Shown: piece after piece, positions 26,404 to 34,815 of the stretch | Position numbering within the stretch: the first letter of the stretch is position 1 | Layout of the letters: each line of letters starts with the position of its first letter | Assembly (NCBI RefSeq): GCF_040649515.1 | Contig: NZ_JBEZFP010000070.1 | Span: forward strand, 1 to 45,950 | Reading direction: 5' to 3' | Source of the DNA: Yinghuangia elevatio | GTDB lineage: Bacteria > Actinomycetota > Actinomycetes > Streptomycetales > Streptomycetaceae | DNA: 45,950 nucleotides | The notes under the pieces: model-generated | The model's database searches: none | Told to the model about the DNA's origin: nothing | The model's input: only the letters and a program-made list of their open reading frames with translations | Made by a program: the position numbers and the translations under genes

Positions 26404-28847
26404 TCGCTGTCGTCGCCGTGCCCGCCGACCAGGGCGGGTACGGCGACGGCCGTGGTCCCACGCTGCGCCGCTCCGGTTCCCGTGCGCGCTCCTGCGCGTG
26501 TTCCCGCTCGGGTGGCTGCTCCGGCGGGACCCTCGGTCAGACCGTGTCGGTCGTGCCACCGGCGCAACGGTCCCGGGGCCCACCACGCCGCCCGGCCCAG
26601 CAGCGTCATCGCGGCCGGGACGGCGAGCATGCGGACCACCGTGGCGTCCAGCACGATGGCGAGGGCGAGTCCGAGCCCGATCTGCCGGATCGGCGAGAAG
26701 CCGCCGGTGGTGAAGGCCGCGAAGACCACCACGAGCAGGAGTGCGGCACCGGTGACCACGCGCCCGCTGCGGCGCAGTCCTTCGCCGACCGCGGTACGCG
26801 GGTCCCGTCCGTCGAGCCATTCCTCGCGGATGCGGGACAGCAGGAACACCTCGTAGTCCATGGACAGTCCGAACGCGATGGCCGCGATCAGCACCGGCGC
26901 CGTGGCGTCGACCGCACCGAGCCCCTGCCCGAAGTGACCGTCCTGGAACAGCCATACGACGATGCCCAGCGACGCGCCGACCGCGAGCACGTTGGACAGC
27001 ACCGCCTTGATCGGGAGCAGCACCGAGCCGGTGAAGGCGAACAGCAGGGCGAGCGTGGCGAGAAGGATGACGGCGGCGGCGTACGGGAGCCGGTCGGCGA
27101 GCATCGCGTGGTAGTCGACCAGCCGGGCGGCCGGCCCGGTGACCTGCACGTCGAGGCCGGAGTACGGCGGCAGCCCGCGCAGTTCGCGGATGTCGCGTAC
27201 GACGCGCTGCGCCGGCCCGCCGTCGGACGGGGTGTCGGCGGGCAGGTCGACGCGCACCGTCAACACGGCTGATCCGTCCGGCCCCTGACGGGGTGTCGCC
27301 TCGCGGACGCCGGGCAGGCGGGCCACGTCGGCGGCGAAGCGCTCGATGGCGGCGGGCGGTTCGGCGACGCCGGGCTCGACCTGGTGGCCCTTGCCGCCGG
27401 GAGCCCCGGTGCCGCCGGGATTCCCGGGCTTGGCCTTGACGAGTACGTCGACCGGGTCCGCGACGTACTGTGTGCCGAAGTCGTCGCGTACCTGTTCGTA
27501 GACCTGCCGGGACTCGGACGACCCGGGCAGCGAGCGCGCGTCTCCACCGGACAGGCGCAGACCGGCGGCCGGCGCGGCCAGGATCGCGAGGGCCGCCGCG
27601 AGAAGGCTCAGGACGACGACGGGGCGCCGGCCGACGAGCGCCGCGGCGCGGGCGAACACGCGTCCCTCGCGGGCCTTGGCGCGGGCCGCCGGGATGCGGT
27701 GGCCGAACAGCCGGAGCAGCGCGGGGAGCAGCGTCAGGGCAGCGATCATGTCGATGGCGACGACCGCGGCTCCGGCCATCCCGATGCCGCGCAGGAACGG
27801 GTCGGGGAACACCAGGAGCCCGGCGAGCCCGGCGGACACGGTGAGGCCGGACACGAGGACGGTGCGCCCGGCCGTCGCGGAGGTGCGGCGTACGGCGGCC
27901 TCTGTCGCGTCGGCGCCGTCACCGGCACGGGAGTTCTCGGTGCCGTCGGCGTCGGGCCCGGTGTCACGGGCCAGTTCCTCGCGGAACCGGGTGACGATCA
28001 GCAGCGCGTAGTCGACGGCGAGGCCCAGCCCGAGCATCGTGGTGACCTGCACGGCGTACACCGAGACATCGGTGACGAGGCTGAAGCCGTACAACACCAG
28101 GAACGTCGACGCGATGCCCACCAGCGCGACGGCGAGCGGGAGTCCGGCGGCGACGACACCGCCGAAGACGACCAGGAGCAGCAGGACGACGATCGGCAGT
28201 GAGATCAACTCGGCCCGGTTGAGGTCGCGTTCGGCCTGGTCGTTCATCTCGGCCGTCAGCAGCGGACCGCCGCCGACCCGGACGCGCGGGGCGTCGATGC
28301 CGTGCAGGATGCGGGCGGCGTCGCGAGCGGTCGCCTCGACGGTCGGTGCGCCGGGGCGCCACGCGACCTCGACGCGTACGAGCACCGAGCGTCCGTCGCG
28401 TGCGGGCGGGAGCGCGGCAGGGGAGGTGTACGGGTCGACGACGGAGACGACGCCGGGAAGGGCCCGGGCGCGGTCGGCGGCGGAGCGCACCTGCGCCGCG
28501 AACTCCGGGTCGGCGGCGTCGCGTCCGCCGATGACGGCGGTCACGGTCTCGCCGGTGCCAGGACCGGTGCCGGTACCGGATCCCGAGCCAGGGCCCGCGT
28601 CTTGGGCCGAGCCGATGCGGGCCAGGGCGTCCGCGGCGCGGTCGGACTCGCTGCCCGGCGCGGTTCCCACGGACGTCGTCAGACGGCCGAACACCGCGCT
28701 GCCGAGGGCGAATCCGCCGACGGCGACGACCAGCCACAGGGCGACGGCGAACCAGGCGCGCCCGCGTCCGATGCGGCACTTCGGCGGCCGTGGGCAGCGC
28801 GGTCGGCCCCCACCGGGGGACAGCGGCGGCTGGAGGATCACGGGCAT
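26379..28847 (-). CDS. MMPL-family (RND) exporter
   Basis: An 822-residue inner-membrane transporter with the MMPL duplication: two sets of helices, each with a GLxxDY(A/E) motif (GLAVDYALLIVTRFREEL and GLSMDYEVFLLSRIREEW), and two large extracytoplasmic domains. Family members export lipids, polyketides or siderophores using proton motive force; the substrate here is unknown. The ATG at 28847 follows AGGGAG at seven bases; an in-frame ATG 21 bases upstream lacks one. The C-terminal 60 residues are an Ala/Gly/Arg-rich tail. It lies downstream of a two-component pair on the same strand, which may control it. Confidence 0.9.
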   Translation of the reverse strand: MPVILQPPLSPGGGRPRCPRPPKCRIGRGRAWFAVALWLVVAVGGFALGSAVFGRLTTSVGTAPGSESDRAADALARIGSAQDAGPGSGSGTGTGPGTGETVTAVIGGRDAADPEFAAQVRSAADRARALPGVVSVVDPYTSPAALPPARDGRSVLVRVEVAWRPGAPTVEATARDAARILHGIDAPRVRVGGGPLLTAEMNDQAERDLNRAELISLPIVVLLLLVVFGGVVAAGLPLAVALVGIASTFLVLYGFSLVTDVSVYAVQVTTMLGLGLAVDYALLIVTRFREELARDTGPDADGTENSRAGDGADATEAAVRRTSATAGRTVLVSGLTVSAGLAGLLVFPDPFLRGIGMAGAAVVAIDMIAALTLLPALLRLFGHRIPAARAKAREGRVFARAAALVGRRPVVVLSLLAAALAILAAPAAGLRLSGGDARSLPGSSESRQVYEQVRDDFGTQYVADPVDVLVKAKPGNPGGTGAPGGKGHQVEPGVAEPPAAIERFAADVARLPGVREATPRQGPDGSAVLTVRVDLPADTPSDGGPAQRVVRDIRELRGLPPYSGLDVQVTGPAARLVDYHAMLADRLPYAAAVILLATLALLFAFTGSVLLPIKAVLSNVLAVGASLGIVVWLFQDGHFGQGLGAVDATAPVLIAAIAFGLSMDYEVFLLSRIREEWLDGRDPRTAVGEGLRRSGRVVTGAALLLVVVFAAFTTGGFSPIRQIGLGLALAIVLDATVVRMLAVPAAMTLLGRAAWWAPGPLRRWHDRHGLTEGPAGAATRAGTRAGARTGTGAAQRGTTAVAVPALVGGHGDDSDQAPPRSS

Positions 28848-29059
28848 GGCGGAACTCCCTGAGGACACGGTGGACTTCGGGCGACTCCGCGCAGGCGGCC
28901 GGGGGTGGGCCTTGCCGGGCGGCGGCGGTGTCGTGCTGCGTCCATGCTCGTGCGGGGGAGGGGTACGGCGGATCGCCGCCGCGAGGGGTCCTGCGGGATC
29001 GCCCGTACGGGGGATTCGGACGACAGGGCTCGCCCGTCAGGGGGAGCCGGGGGTCGGCG

Positions 29060-29851
29060 TCAGGCCGTCTCGCCGGCCTCCGCGACGACGAGCCCGGTCT
29101 CGTACGCGCAGATCACCGCATGCACCCGGTCCCGCAAGTGCAGCTTGGAGAGCACGTTCCCGACATGCGTCTTGACGGTGTGTTCGCTGATCACCATGGC
29201 TGCCGCGATCTGCGCGTTGGACAGGCCGCGCGCGAGCAGCAGCAGCGTTTCGCGCTCCCGCTCGGTCAGGATCTCCAGGCGGCGATCAGGGCCGCGGCCC
29301 TCTCCCTGCGCCGTGGACGCGTCCTGGTCGGCCGCGACGTTGGCCGCCATGTTGGCCGCGACCATGCGCGTGATCAGGCGCCGGGTGACGGACGGGGCGA
29401 GGAGCGCCTCGCCGGCCGCGACGACGCGTACCGCGTGCACGAGGTCGTCGCGACGCACGTCCTTGAGCAGGAACCCGCCCGCGCCGGCGCGCAGCGCGTC
29501 GTAGACGTACTCGTCGTGGTCGAACGTGGTCAGCATGACGACGCGGCTCGACGTCTGCTCGCAGACGAGGCGGGTGGCCTCGATGCCGTCCATGCGGGGC
29601 ATGCGTACGTCCATGAGCACGACGTGCGGCCGGTGTTCGCGGGCGGCGGCCACCGCGGCGGCGCCGTCCGGCACTTCGGCGACGACGGTGATGTCCGGCT
29701 GGGCGTCGAGGATCATGCCGAAGCCGCTGCGCACCAGTTCCTGGTCGTCGGCGACGACGACGCGGATGTGCGCGGGCGGGTCGGCCGGCGCGGGCAGGTC
29801 GTGGCGGCCGACCCGGGAGTCGTCCGGCGAGCCGTCGTGAGGTGCTGTCAC
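29060..29851 (-). CDS. NarL/FixJ-type response regulator
   Basis: A 263-residue regulator. The receiver domain has the acid pocket VVVADDQELVRSGF, phosphoacceptor Asp81 (VLMDVRMPRMDG), Thr in MLTTFDHDEYV and Lys130 (GGFLLKDVR). The C-terminal LuxR helix-turn-helix is LTERERETLLLLARGLSNAQ with EHTVKTHVGNVLSKL. A 25-residue Asp/Pro-rich lead precedes the receiver, and a longer than usual linker (about residues 155-190) joins the domains. Its GTG overlaps the kinase stop by four bases (GTGA), so it pairs with the upstream kinase. Confidence 0.93.
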   Translation of the reverse strand: MTAPHDGSPDDSRVGRHDLPAPADPPAHIRVVVADDQELVRSGFGMILDAQPDITVVAEVPDGAAAVAAAREHRPHVVLMDVRMPRMDGIEATRLVCEQTSSRVVMLTTFDHDEYVYDALRAGAGGFLLKDVRRDDLVHAVRVVAAGEALLAPSVTRRLITRMVAANMAANVAADQDASTAQGEGRGPDRRLEILTERERETLLLLARGLSNAQIAAAMVISEHTVKTHVGNVLSKLHLRDRVHAVICAYETGLVVAEAGETA

Positions 29852-31299
29852 GGCGTCAGTTTCGCGTACGCGGCGGGGCCTTCGCCGACGGGCCCGGTCG
29901 GCCCGGTCGCCCCGGTCGCCCCGGTGGAGTCGCGCACCGCGGGACGGTCTCCGGACCCGGCCTGGGAACCGGCGTCGCCGGGCTCGCCGACGCTGCCCAG
30001 GCCGCCCGGTACGTCGTCGCCGTCCGAGGGAGCGGCGGCGACGTCCGCGAAGCACCCGACGACGCGGAAGCCGCGACCGTCCGGCCCCGGGCCCGCGGTC
30101 AGCGATCCACCCGCGGCCCTGACCCGGTGCGCGAGTCCGACCAGTCCATAGCCGCCGCCGTCGGTGTCGGCACGGTCGGCCGACCCCGCCCCGACGCCGT
30201 CGTCGTCCACGACGACCTCCAGCCCGCCGCCGGTCCAGGCGATCCGGACCCACGCGCGGGTCGCGGCCGCGTGGCGGACCGTGTTGGTGAGGGACTCCTG
30301 CACGAGACGATAGACGGCCAGCGACACATCGCCCGGCAGGGGCCGCGGCGTGCCGGAGACGGCGAGTTCGACCGGCAGGCCCGCGTCGCGGACGCGCGCG
30401 ACGAGTTCCGGAAGTGTGTCGACCCCCGCTTGTGGGGCGCGCTCGCCGGAGTCGGCGGGCGCTCCGACGCCTCCAGCGCCTGCCGGCTCCCCGGGACGGT
30501 TCAGGAGGCCGAGCAGCCTGCGCAGTTGCGCCATCGCGTCGCGGCCGGCCTCGGCGATCGCGTCGAAGGCGGCCTCGGCACGGGCCGGGTCGCGGCGTAC
30601 CACGACCGGCCCGGCCTCGGCCTGCACGACCATCAGGCTCACCGCGTGGCCCAGGATGTCGTGCATCTCCCGGGCGATGCGCTCGCGTTCGCGCAGGGCG
30701 GCGCGGTCGGCCTCCAGGTCGCGCTCCCGGGCCAGTTGCTCGGCCCGGGCCTCCAGGGTCGCGGCGTGCATGCGGCGGGTGCGGGCCGAGCAGCCCAGCA
30801 CGTACGCGGTGAGCAGGCTGAGCAGCGGGAACATGTCGCCGTAGATCAGGTCGCGGACACTCAGCCCGGAGGCGACCAGCCCGGCCACGCACAACACCGG
30901 CACCCACTTGCGCACCCGGTCCGGCCCGCGGTCGGCGACCGTGTAGACGCCGATCAGGGCGCCGTACTGGAGGTGCTGGCTGGGCAGGCCCGGCAGCCGG
31001 TCGTAGACGACCGCGGCCACCGAGACGACGAGAGCGGTGCCGAACGGCCAGCGACGCCGCCACGCGAGGGGGACCGAGGCGAGGGCGACGAGTACGTACG
31101 CGTACCAGTGGTCGGTGCCGGACGGCATGCCCGAGGCGTCGATGCGCAGCAGCGCGACCATCGTGCACAGCACGAGGAACGCGAGTGCGGCGTCGGCCGG
31201 GTAGTGGCCGAGCGGCGCGGCGGCCGCCCGTACCCGCTCGACCGTCCGGACCACGCGAGTCGGAACGGTCCTGGCCAGGACGGCGATCAAGGCGGCCAC
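29848..31299 (-). CDS. NarL-family sensor histidine kinase
   Basis: A 483-residue kinase. Five or six hydrophobic helices (about residues 38-170) form the membrane sensor without a recognisable extracellular domain. A HisKA_3 dimerisation region, RERERIAREMHDILGHAVSL with His213, is followed by a HATPase_c domain (QESLTNTVRHAAAT N box; GGGYGLVGLAHRV G box). After it comes an unusual 65-residue tail with Gly-X-Thr/Pro repeats (GATGATGPTGPVGEG). The GTG at 31297-31299 follows GAGAGGA at six bases. It is coupled to the response regulator. Confidence 0.9.
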   Translation of the reverse strand: MAALIAVLARTVPTRVVRTVERVRAAAAPLGHYPADAALAFLVLCTMVALLRIDASGMPSGTDHWYAYVLVALASVPLAWRRRWPFGTALVVSVAAVVYDRLPGLPSQHLQYGALIGVYTVADRGPDRVRKWVPVLCVAGLVASGLSVRDLIYGDMFPLLSLLTAYVLGCSARTRRMHAATLEARAEQLARERDLEADRAALRERERIAREMHDILGHAVSLMVVQAEAGPVVVRRDPARAEAAFDAIAEAGRDAMAQLRRLLGLLNRPGEPAGAGGVGAPADSGERAPQAGVDTLPELVARVRDAGLPVELAVSGTPRPLPGDVSLAVYRLVQESLTNTVRHAAATRAWVRIAWTGGGLEVVVDDDGVGAGSADRADTDGGGYGLVGLAHRVRAAGGSLTAGPGPDGRGFRVVGCFADVAAAPSDGDDVPGGLGSVGEPGDAGSQAGSGDRPAVRDSTGATGATGPTGPVGEGPAAYAKLTP

Positions 31300-31469
31300 G
31301 CACGGTCCTCTCGGGCTGGGGGACGGGACGACCCTCCGACCGAGTATCAGGACGTCCCCCGAGCGGCGACTCCCTCGTACGGGGGATATCCGCAGGGTCG
31401 GTCCGCGCGGCGGCAGCGCGCGCCGGTCGGGCGGCGGCGTCTCGTGCGCCGCGCCCGCCGACTCCCGTA

Positions 31470-31979
31470 CTACACCGACGCGTGCGAGAACGGCTGCGTG
31501 CGCCAGTCCAATCCCCGGGGCAGCGTGAGCGCGGGGGGAGTCGGGAGGTCGGGTTCCGGTTCCGGGACGGCGTCGGCCTCGGGATCGGCACAGCGGTCCG
31601 AACCGGGGCACAGGCGTGCCTCGAACGGCTCGGTCGCGGCCGGGCCCACGGCGTGCACCGGGACGCGCCACGCGAGCGGCGCGCCGGCCCGCGGGGGCGG
31701 GCCGGCATACCCGTCCATGTACCCGTCGACATCTCCGTGGGCGCGGTCGTCGTCATCCGGCCGGTCGGCGGGCTCGTCGGCCGCCAGGACCGTGCCGCAG
31801 TCGGCGCAACGCAGCCGGGTCGGCCCGGAAACGAGTCTTGAGGTCGGCTCGGCGGCGACCGGGCCGGAGGCCGCGTTACCGGCTCTCTCCGGTCGATCCG
31901 GACCCGCGTGCTCCCCGGGCGACTCGAGGTCGTCGGTGAGGTCGGGGATGTCGCGGATGTCCAGGGCGATGCTGCTCAT
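31470..31979 (-). CDS. Unknown acidic protein with Cys pairs
   Basis: A 169-residue protein I do not recognise. It begins MSSIALDIRDIPDLTDDLES, an acidic leader-like segment, has a CADC pair near residue 55, a second pair LCPGSDRC near residue 120, and ends with LPRGLDWRTQPFSHASV. The two Cys pairs suggest a small zinc site. Most of the rest is Pro/Asp/Glu-rich and probably disordered. AGGGGGA four bases before the ATG at 31979 supports translation, and codon bias is coding-like. No partner gene is obvious; the upstream end of the kinase gene lies 170 bases away. Confidence 0.6.
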   Translation of the reverse strand: MSSIALDIRDIPDLTDDLESPGEHAGPDRPERAGNAASGPVAAEPTSRLVSGPTRLRCADCGTVLAADEPADRPDDDDRAHGDVDGYMDGYAGPPPRAGAPLAWRVPVHAVGPAATEPFEARLCPGSDRCADPEADAVPEPEPDLPTPPALTLPRGLDWRTQPFSHASV

Positions 31980-32154
31980 GGTGTCCCCCTGTCGCGTGCG
32001 CGGACACACCCGTGGGTGTTGGTGGGCCCGCTGCGCCGACCATAGCCGCGAGGGGTGACGAAGCGCAGTACCCAGGTTGAGCGGAGCAGGTAGTTGGCCG
32101 GAATCATCCCGATTCGCACTCGGGGGAGCGGGGCGGACCGGCAGTCCGGGGACC

Positions 32155-32184
32155 GCCGACTCGGGGTGCGCCGACTCGGCGTGC
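32155..32184. repeat. Two 15-bp direct repeats
   Basis: GCCGACTCGGGGTGC (32155-32169) and GCCGACTCGGCGTGC (32170-32184) are adjacent copies with one difference, in the gap between the unknown Cys-pair gene and the integrase-like gene. Confidence 0.6.
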
Positions 32185-32207
32185 GGCGGCTCCGGGGCGC
32201 GGCGCGG

Positions 32208-33155
32208 TCAGGGGCTGTGCGACTCCGCGGGGTGCGGCTCCACCGCGCGCCGCAGTTGCTCCAGGCGGTACGGCAGCGGCTCCCAACCCGGGTGCCCGAC
32301 CATGTCGGCGTTCACCTGCACGACGGTGCGGGTGTACGCGCGGGCCAGCCCGCGCGGCATGAGCGGCATGCCGGCCGGGCGCAGCCGCGCGTGCCCGTCC
32401 GCGTCCAGCACCCCGGCGTGGTTGCCGCGGACCGAGACCCACAGGGACTTCGCGGTGCCCTGCACCTCCCGGATCAGCTCCTCGCGTACGTCGAGCCAGT
32501 GCTGCAGCGCCGCCCGCGTGGGGCCGGACAGTTCGTGGACCTCGGTCGTGGGCGGGGCGACCGAGCGGGCCTGCGGCTTGCGTACGACCGTCACCGTGTC
32601 GAGGTCGGGTCCGAGGTCGGCGAGCTTGAGCGCGCACAGTTCCCCGGCGCGGGCACCGGTGTCGAGGACCACGCCGACGAGCGCGAACAGGCGGACACGC
32701 CCCGGGGCCGCCCCGGGGCGGTCGGCGGTGGCTTCCAGCCATCCCTGCAGCAGCGAGCGCTGCCGGGCGCCGACCGGCTTCTTGAGCTCCTGCATCGCCG
32801 GGCGCTCGGGCAGGAAGACGGGGACCTTTCCGGCGCGCGCGAGGATTTCCAGGCAGTCCATGCGGACGCGGATGCTCGCCACCGTCGACGTCGCGTTGCC
32901 GGAGGTCGCGCGCGTGCGCAGATCGCCGCGCTTGGCGAGGTCGAGGTAGATGCTCACCGGCTCCGCGGCGAAGAAGTCGGCGAGAGATGCGCGGGCTTCG
33001 GTGGGAAACCCCTCGCGTACGATCGCCCGGCGCAACTCACCGGCGACCCAGCGGAGTTGGCGGGCGCGCGCGGCGGAGGTCTCGTCGCGGGAGGTGACGC
33101 TCAGCAGCGCGCGGTCGAGTTGCTCGAGCGCGGTGATGCGGCTTGACGAGGTCAT
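32208..33155 (-). CDS. Integrase-like protein, probably not a functional recombinase
   Basis: A 315-residue protein whose middle (residues about 155-185) matches box I of tyrosine recombinases: RLFALVGVVLDTGARAGELC followed by ALKLADLGPDLDTVTV. An N-terminal helical region could be the core-binding domain. The C-terminal part has GLARAYTRTVVQVNADMVGH where a box II His-x-x-Arg and the GH motif would be, and no clear catalytic Tyr follows, so the active site looks degenerate. A TACGCT box (complement of 33163-33168) seven bases before the ATG suggests a leaderless transcript. It diverges from an Lrp gene. A conserved host DNA-binding role is more likely than a mobile element. Confidence 0.6.
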   Translation of the reverse strand: MTSSSRITALEQLDRALLSVTSRDETSAARARQLRWVAGELRRAIVREGFPTEARASLADFFAAEPVSIYLDLAKRGDLRTRATSGNATSTVASIRVRMDCLEILARAGKVPVFLPERPAMQELKKPVGARQRSLLQGWLEATADRPGAAPGRVRLFALVGVVLDTGARAGELCALKLADLGPDLDTVTVVRKPQARSVAPPTTEVHELSGPTRAALQHWLDVREELIREVQGTAKSLWVSVRGNHAGVLDADGHARLRPAGMPLMPRGLARAYTRTVVQVNADMVGHPGWEPLPYRLEQLRRAVEPHPAESHSP

Positions 33156-33239
33156 GCGGGTCAGCGTAGCCGCCGAATAACGGGCCGGTCCCGGACACGC
33201 GCGGGATCACTCGGCCGGGCCCGCCGCGCGCGCATGCCC

Positions 33240-33245
33240 TAGGTT
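33240..33245 (+). promoter_or_regulatory. -10 box of a leaderless Lrp/AsnC transcript
   Basis: TAGGTT at 33240-33245 lies six bases before the GTG start at 33252, without any preceding ribosome site. Confidence 0.55.
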
Positions 33246-33251
33246 TTACGC

Positions 33252-33692
33252 GTGGAGGACCTCGACCGACAGATCGTCCGGCTTCTTGTCCGGGACGGTC
33301 GCATGAGTTACACCGACCTGGGCAAGGCCACCGGCCTGTCCACCTCGGCGGCGCACCAGCGTGTGCGCCGCCTCGAACAGCGGGGCGTGATCCGCGGCTA
33401 CGGCGCGGTCGTCGACCCGGATGCGCTGGGGCTGCCGCTCACCGCGTTCATCTCGGTCAAACCAATCGACCCGGCGGCCCCCGACGACGCACCGGAGCGG
33501 CTCGCCGACCTCGACGAGGTCGAGGCCTGCCACAGCGTGGCCGGAGACGAGAGCTACATCCTCAAGGTGCGCGTCGGTGCCCCCGGCGACCTGGAGGCAC
33601 TGCTCGCGAAGATCCGCGCGGCGGCCAATGTGTCGACGCGTACGACGGTGGTGCTGAGCACGCCGTACGAGGGTCGCCCGCCGAACCTGTGA
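33252..33692 (+). CDS. Lrp/AsnC-family transcriptional regulator
   Basis: A 146-residue regulator of standard length. It starts LDRQIVRLLVRDGRMSYTDL, the family helix-turn-helix, with SAAHQRVRRLEQRGVIRGYG as recognition region, and ends with a RAM ligand-binding domain (HSVAGDESYILKVRV) that usually senses an amino acid and drives octamer assembly. The GTG start follows a leaderless -10 box. It diverges from the integrase-like gene with under 100 bases between them, so that gene is the obvious candidate target besides autoregulation. Confidence 0.93.
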   Translation: MEDLDRQIVRLLVRDGRMSYTDLGKATGLSTSAAHQRVRRLEQRGVIRGYGAVVDPDALGLPLTAFISVKPIDPAAPDDAPERLADLDEVEACHSVAGDESYILKVRVGAPGDLEALLAKIRAAANVSTRTTVVLSTPYEGRPPNL

Positions 33693-33712
33693 GCGCGCGG
33701 TCCGCGGCCGAA

Positions 33713-33763
33713 GGCCGGTCGCGGCCCGCCAACACGGGGGCGGGATGCGGGCCGCGACCGGCC
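33713..33763 (+). terminator. Hairpin terminator after the Lrp gene
   Basis: A perfect 17-bp G/C-rich inverted repeat: 33713-33729 with 33747-33763, and a 17-base loop, starting 20 bases after the stop. Confidence 0.7.
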
Positions 33764-34122
33764 GGGGCGGGGGCCTTGGCGCCACAGTACGCCGCATCGC
33801 GCATGCCGGATGGCCGCTTCTCCGGATTCGCCCGGGCAAGTCCGCGCGCCCGAAGGCGACCCGAACAGGTAGGCGTACCAAGGGAGATCGAACGCGCGAC
33901 GCGGCATTCGTATGACGTGCGGCCGACAGGCGAACCGCCCGAAAACCCGGCCGACACAGTGGCCCCACAGGCGTGCGCAAGGCTCATGCGCGACTCGGTG
34001 GCGAGGTGCCTGGCCGCAATGTGTGCGCGGCTTTCCTGCCCGCGCATAACCGCACGAGTGGACCGCCAGGTAGCGGTTCGCGCCATGCCGTGGCCTTCAA
34101 CCTGGGGTGTCCGACGCCGGGG
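33764..34122. other. Intergenic region, no gene recognised
   Basis: About 360 bases between the Lrp terminator and the end of the CGNR gene. Open frames occur on both strands, but none has a ribosome site, family motif or clean third-position bias. It is richer in mixed codons than coding DNA here and may be decayed sequence. Confidence 0.45.
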
Positions 34123-34704
34123 TCACCGGCTGCGGTCGCGGAAGGCTTGGGCTTTTGCTCGGTTTCCGCACAGGGCCATTGAGCACCAGGCGCGGGAGCG
34201 GTTGCGGGAGTAGTCGTAGTACGCCCACTCGCACATGCGGCACCCCTTCATGCGCGACCAGGTGCCGTCGGCCACGGACTTGGCCACGTCGGCGAGGAGT
34301 TGGGCCAGGGCGGCATCCGGCGTGTCGGGGGTGTGGGGGACCAGGGTCGGCGGGGTGGTCAAGGGGTCCAGGACCAGGGGGAGTTCGCGGGCGAGAGCGG
34401 CCAGGTCGGCCAGGGCCGCGGGGGTGCGGGCGGCGTCGTCCGTCTTCCGGGCGGCGGACGCGGGCGTGTTGTTGGCCACGACTATCGCCCGGAGTCCCTC
34501 GCGGACCACGCGTGCCCGGTCGAGGTCCGCCGCACTCACGGCCACTGTCTCCGGCAGGAGGTCCCGCTCCGCGAGCCAGGCCGCCAGCGCCGCCGGGTCG
34601 GTGAGGGCATCCGTCCCGGTGTCGACGCTGAACGTGTTGATCAACTCCTCGACGCGGCGCAGCGCGCCCGGCGCGGCGTCGGAGTCGGGCTCGTTTGCGG
34701 ACAT
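34123..34704 (-). CDS. CGNR zinc-finger regulator (ABATE domain)
   Basis: A 193-residue putative transcription factor. The N-terminal ABATE-type domain (VEELINTFSVDTGTD...) is followed by a C-terminal zinc finger with GCRMCEWAYYDYSRNRSR and the name-giving WCSMALCGNRAKAQAFR. Such proteins are stress-linked regulators in actinobacteria. The ATG at 34704 is preferred over a TTG 15 bases earlier. It diverges from a VOC/Ogt pair across a 111-base gap with palindromes, and probably controls that pair and itself. Confidence 0.9.
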   Translation of the reverse strand: MSANEPDSDAAPGALRRVEELINTFSVDTGTDALTDPAALAAWLAERDLLPETVAVSAADLDRARVVREGLRAIVVANNTPASAARKTDDAARTPAALADLAALARELPLVLDPLTTPPTLVPHTPDTPDAALAQLLADVAKSVADGTWSRMKGCRMCEWAYYDYSRNRSRAWCSMALCGNRAKAQAFRDRSR

Positions 34705-34726
34705 GCCACCCCGTTCCAACCTGCTA

Positions 34727-34756
34727 TTGACGATAGCTGGTTACGCTAACTAGTGT
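34727..34756 (+). promoter_or_regulatory. Promoter of the VOC gene with embedded inverted repeats
   Basis: TTGACG at 34727-34732, an 18-base spacer and TAGTGT at 34751-34756. The spacer holds the inverted repeat GTTACGCTAAC (34740-34750), and GGTTACGC recurs at 34768. The region is clearly A/T-richer than its surroundings. The repeats could be the CGNR regulator's sites. Confidence 0.6.
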
Positions 34757-34815
34757 TCACGAATAGAAGGTTACGCCAGTCGCTCGTCAGTCGACCTCCG
34801 AGAGGGATTGCAGCC

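Noticed and set aside
29060..31756. A single minus-strand frame of almost 900 codons including the response regulator
   Set aside because: The part upstream of 29851 is an Arg-rich shadow of the kinase gene. The GTGA overlap and receiver-domain start fix the true regulator start.
31470..31979. Lanthipeptide or thiopeptide precursor reading of the acidic-leader protein
   Set aside because: It is too long, has no Ser/Thr/Cys-rich C-terminal core, and no modification enzyme lies nearby.
32208..33155. Integrase-like gene as evidence of a genomic island or integrated element
   Set aside because: There is no tRNA, att-like direct repeat, excisionase or phage gene nearby, and the catalytic residues look degenerate.
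33764..34122. Small open frames in the gap after the Lrp gene
   Set aside because: They have no ribosome sites, no motif and weak codon bias; nothing supports a gene.
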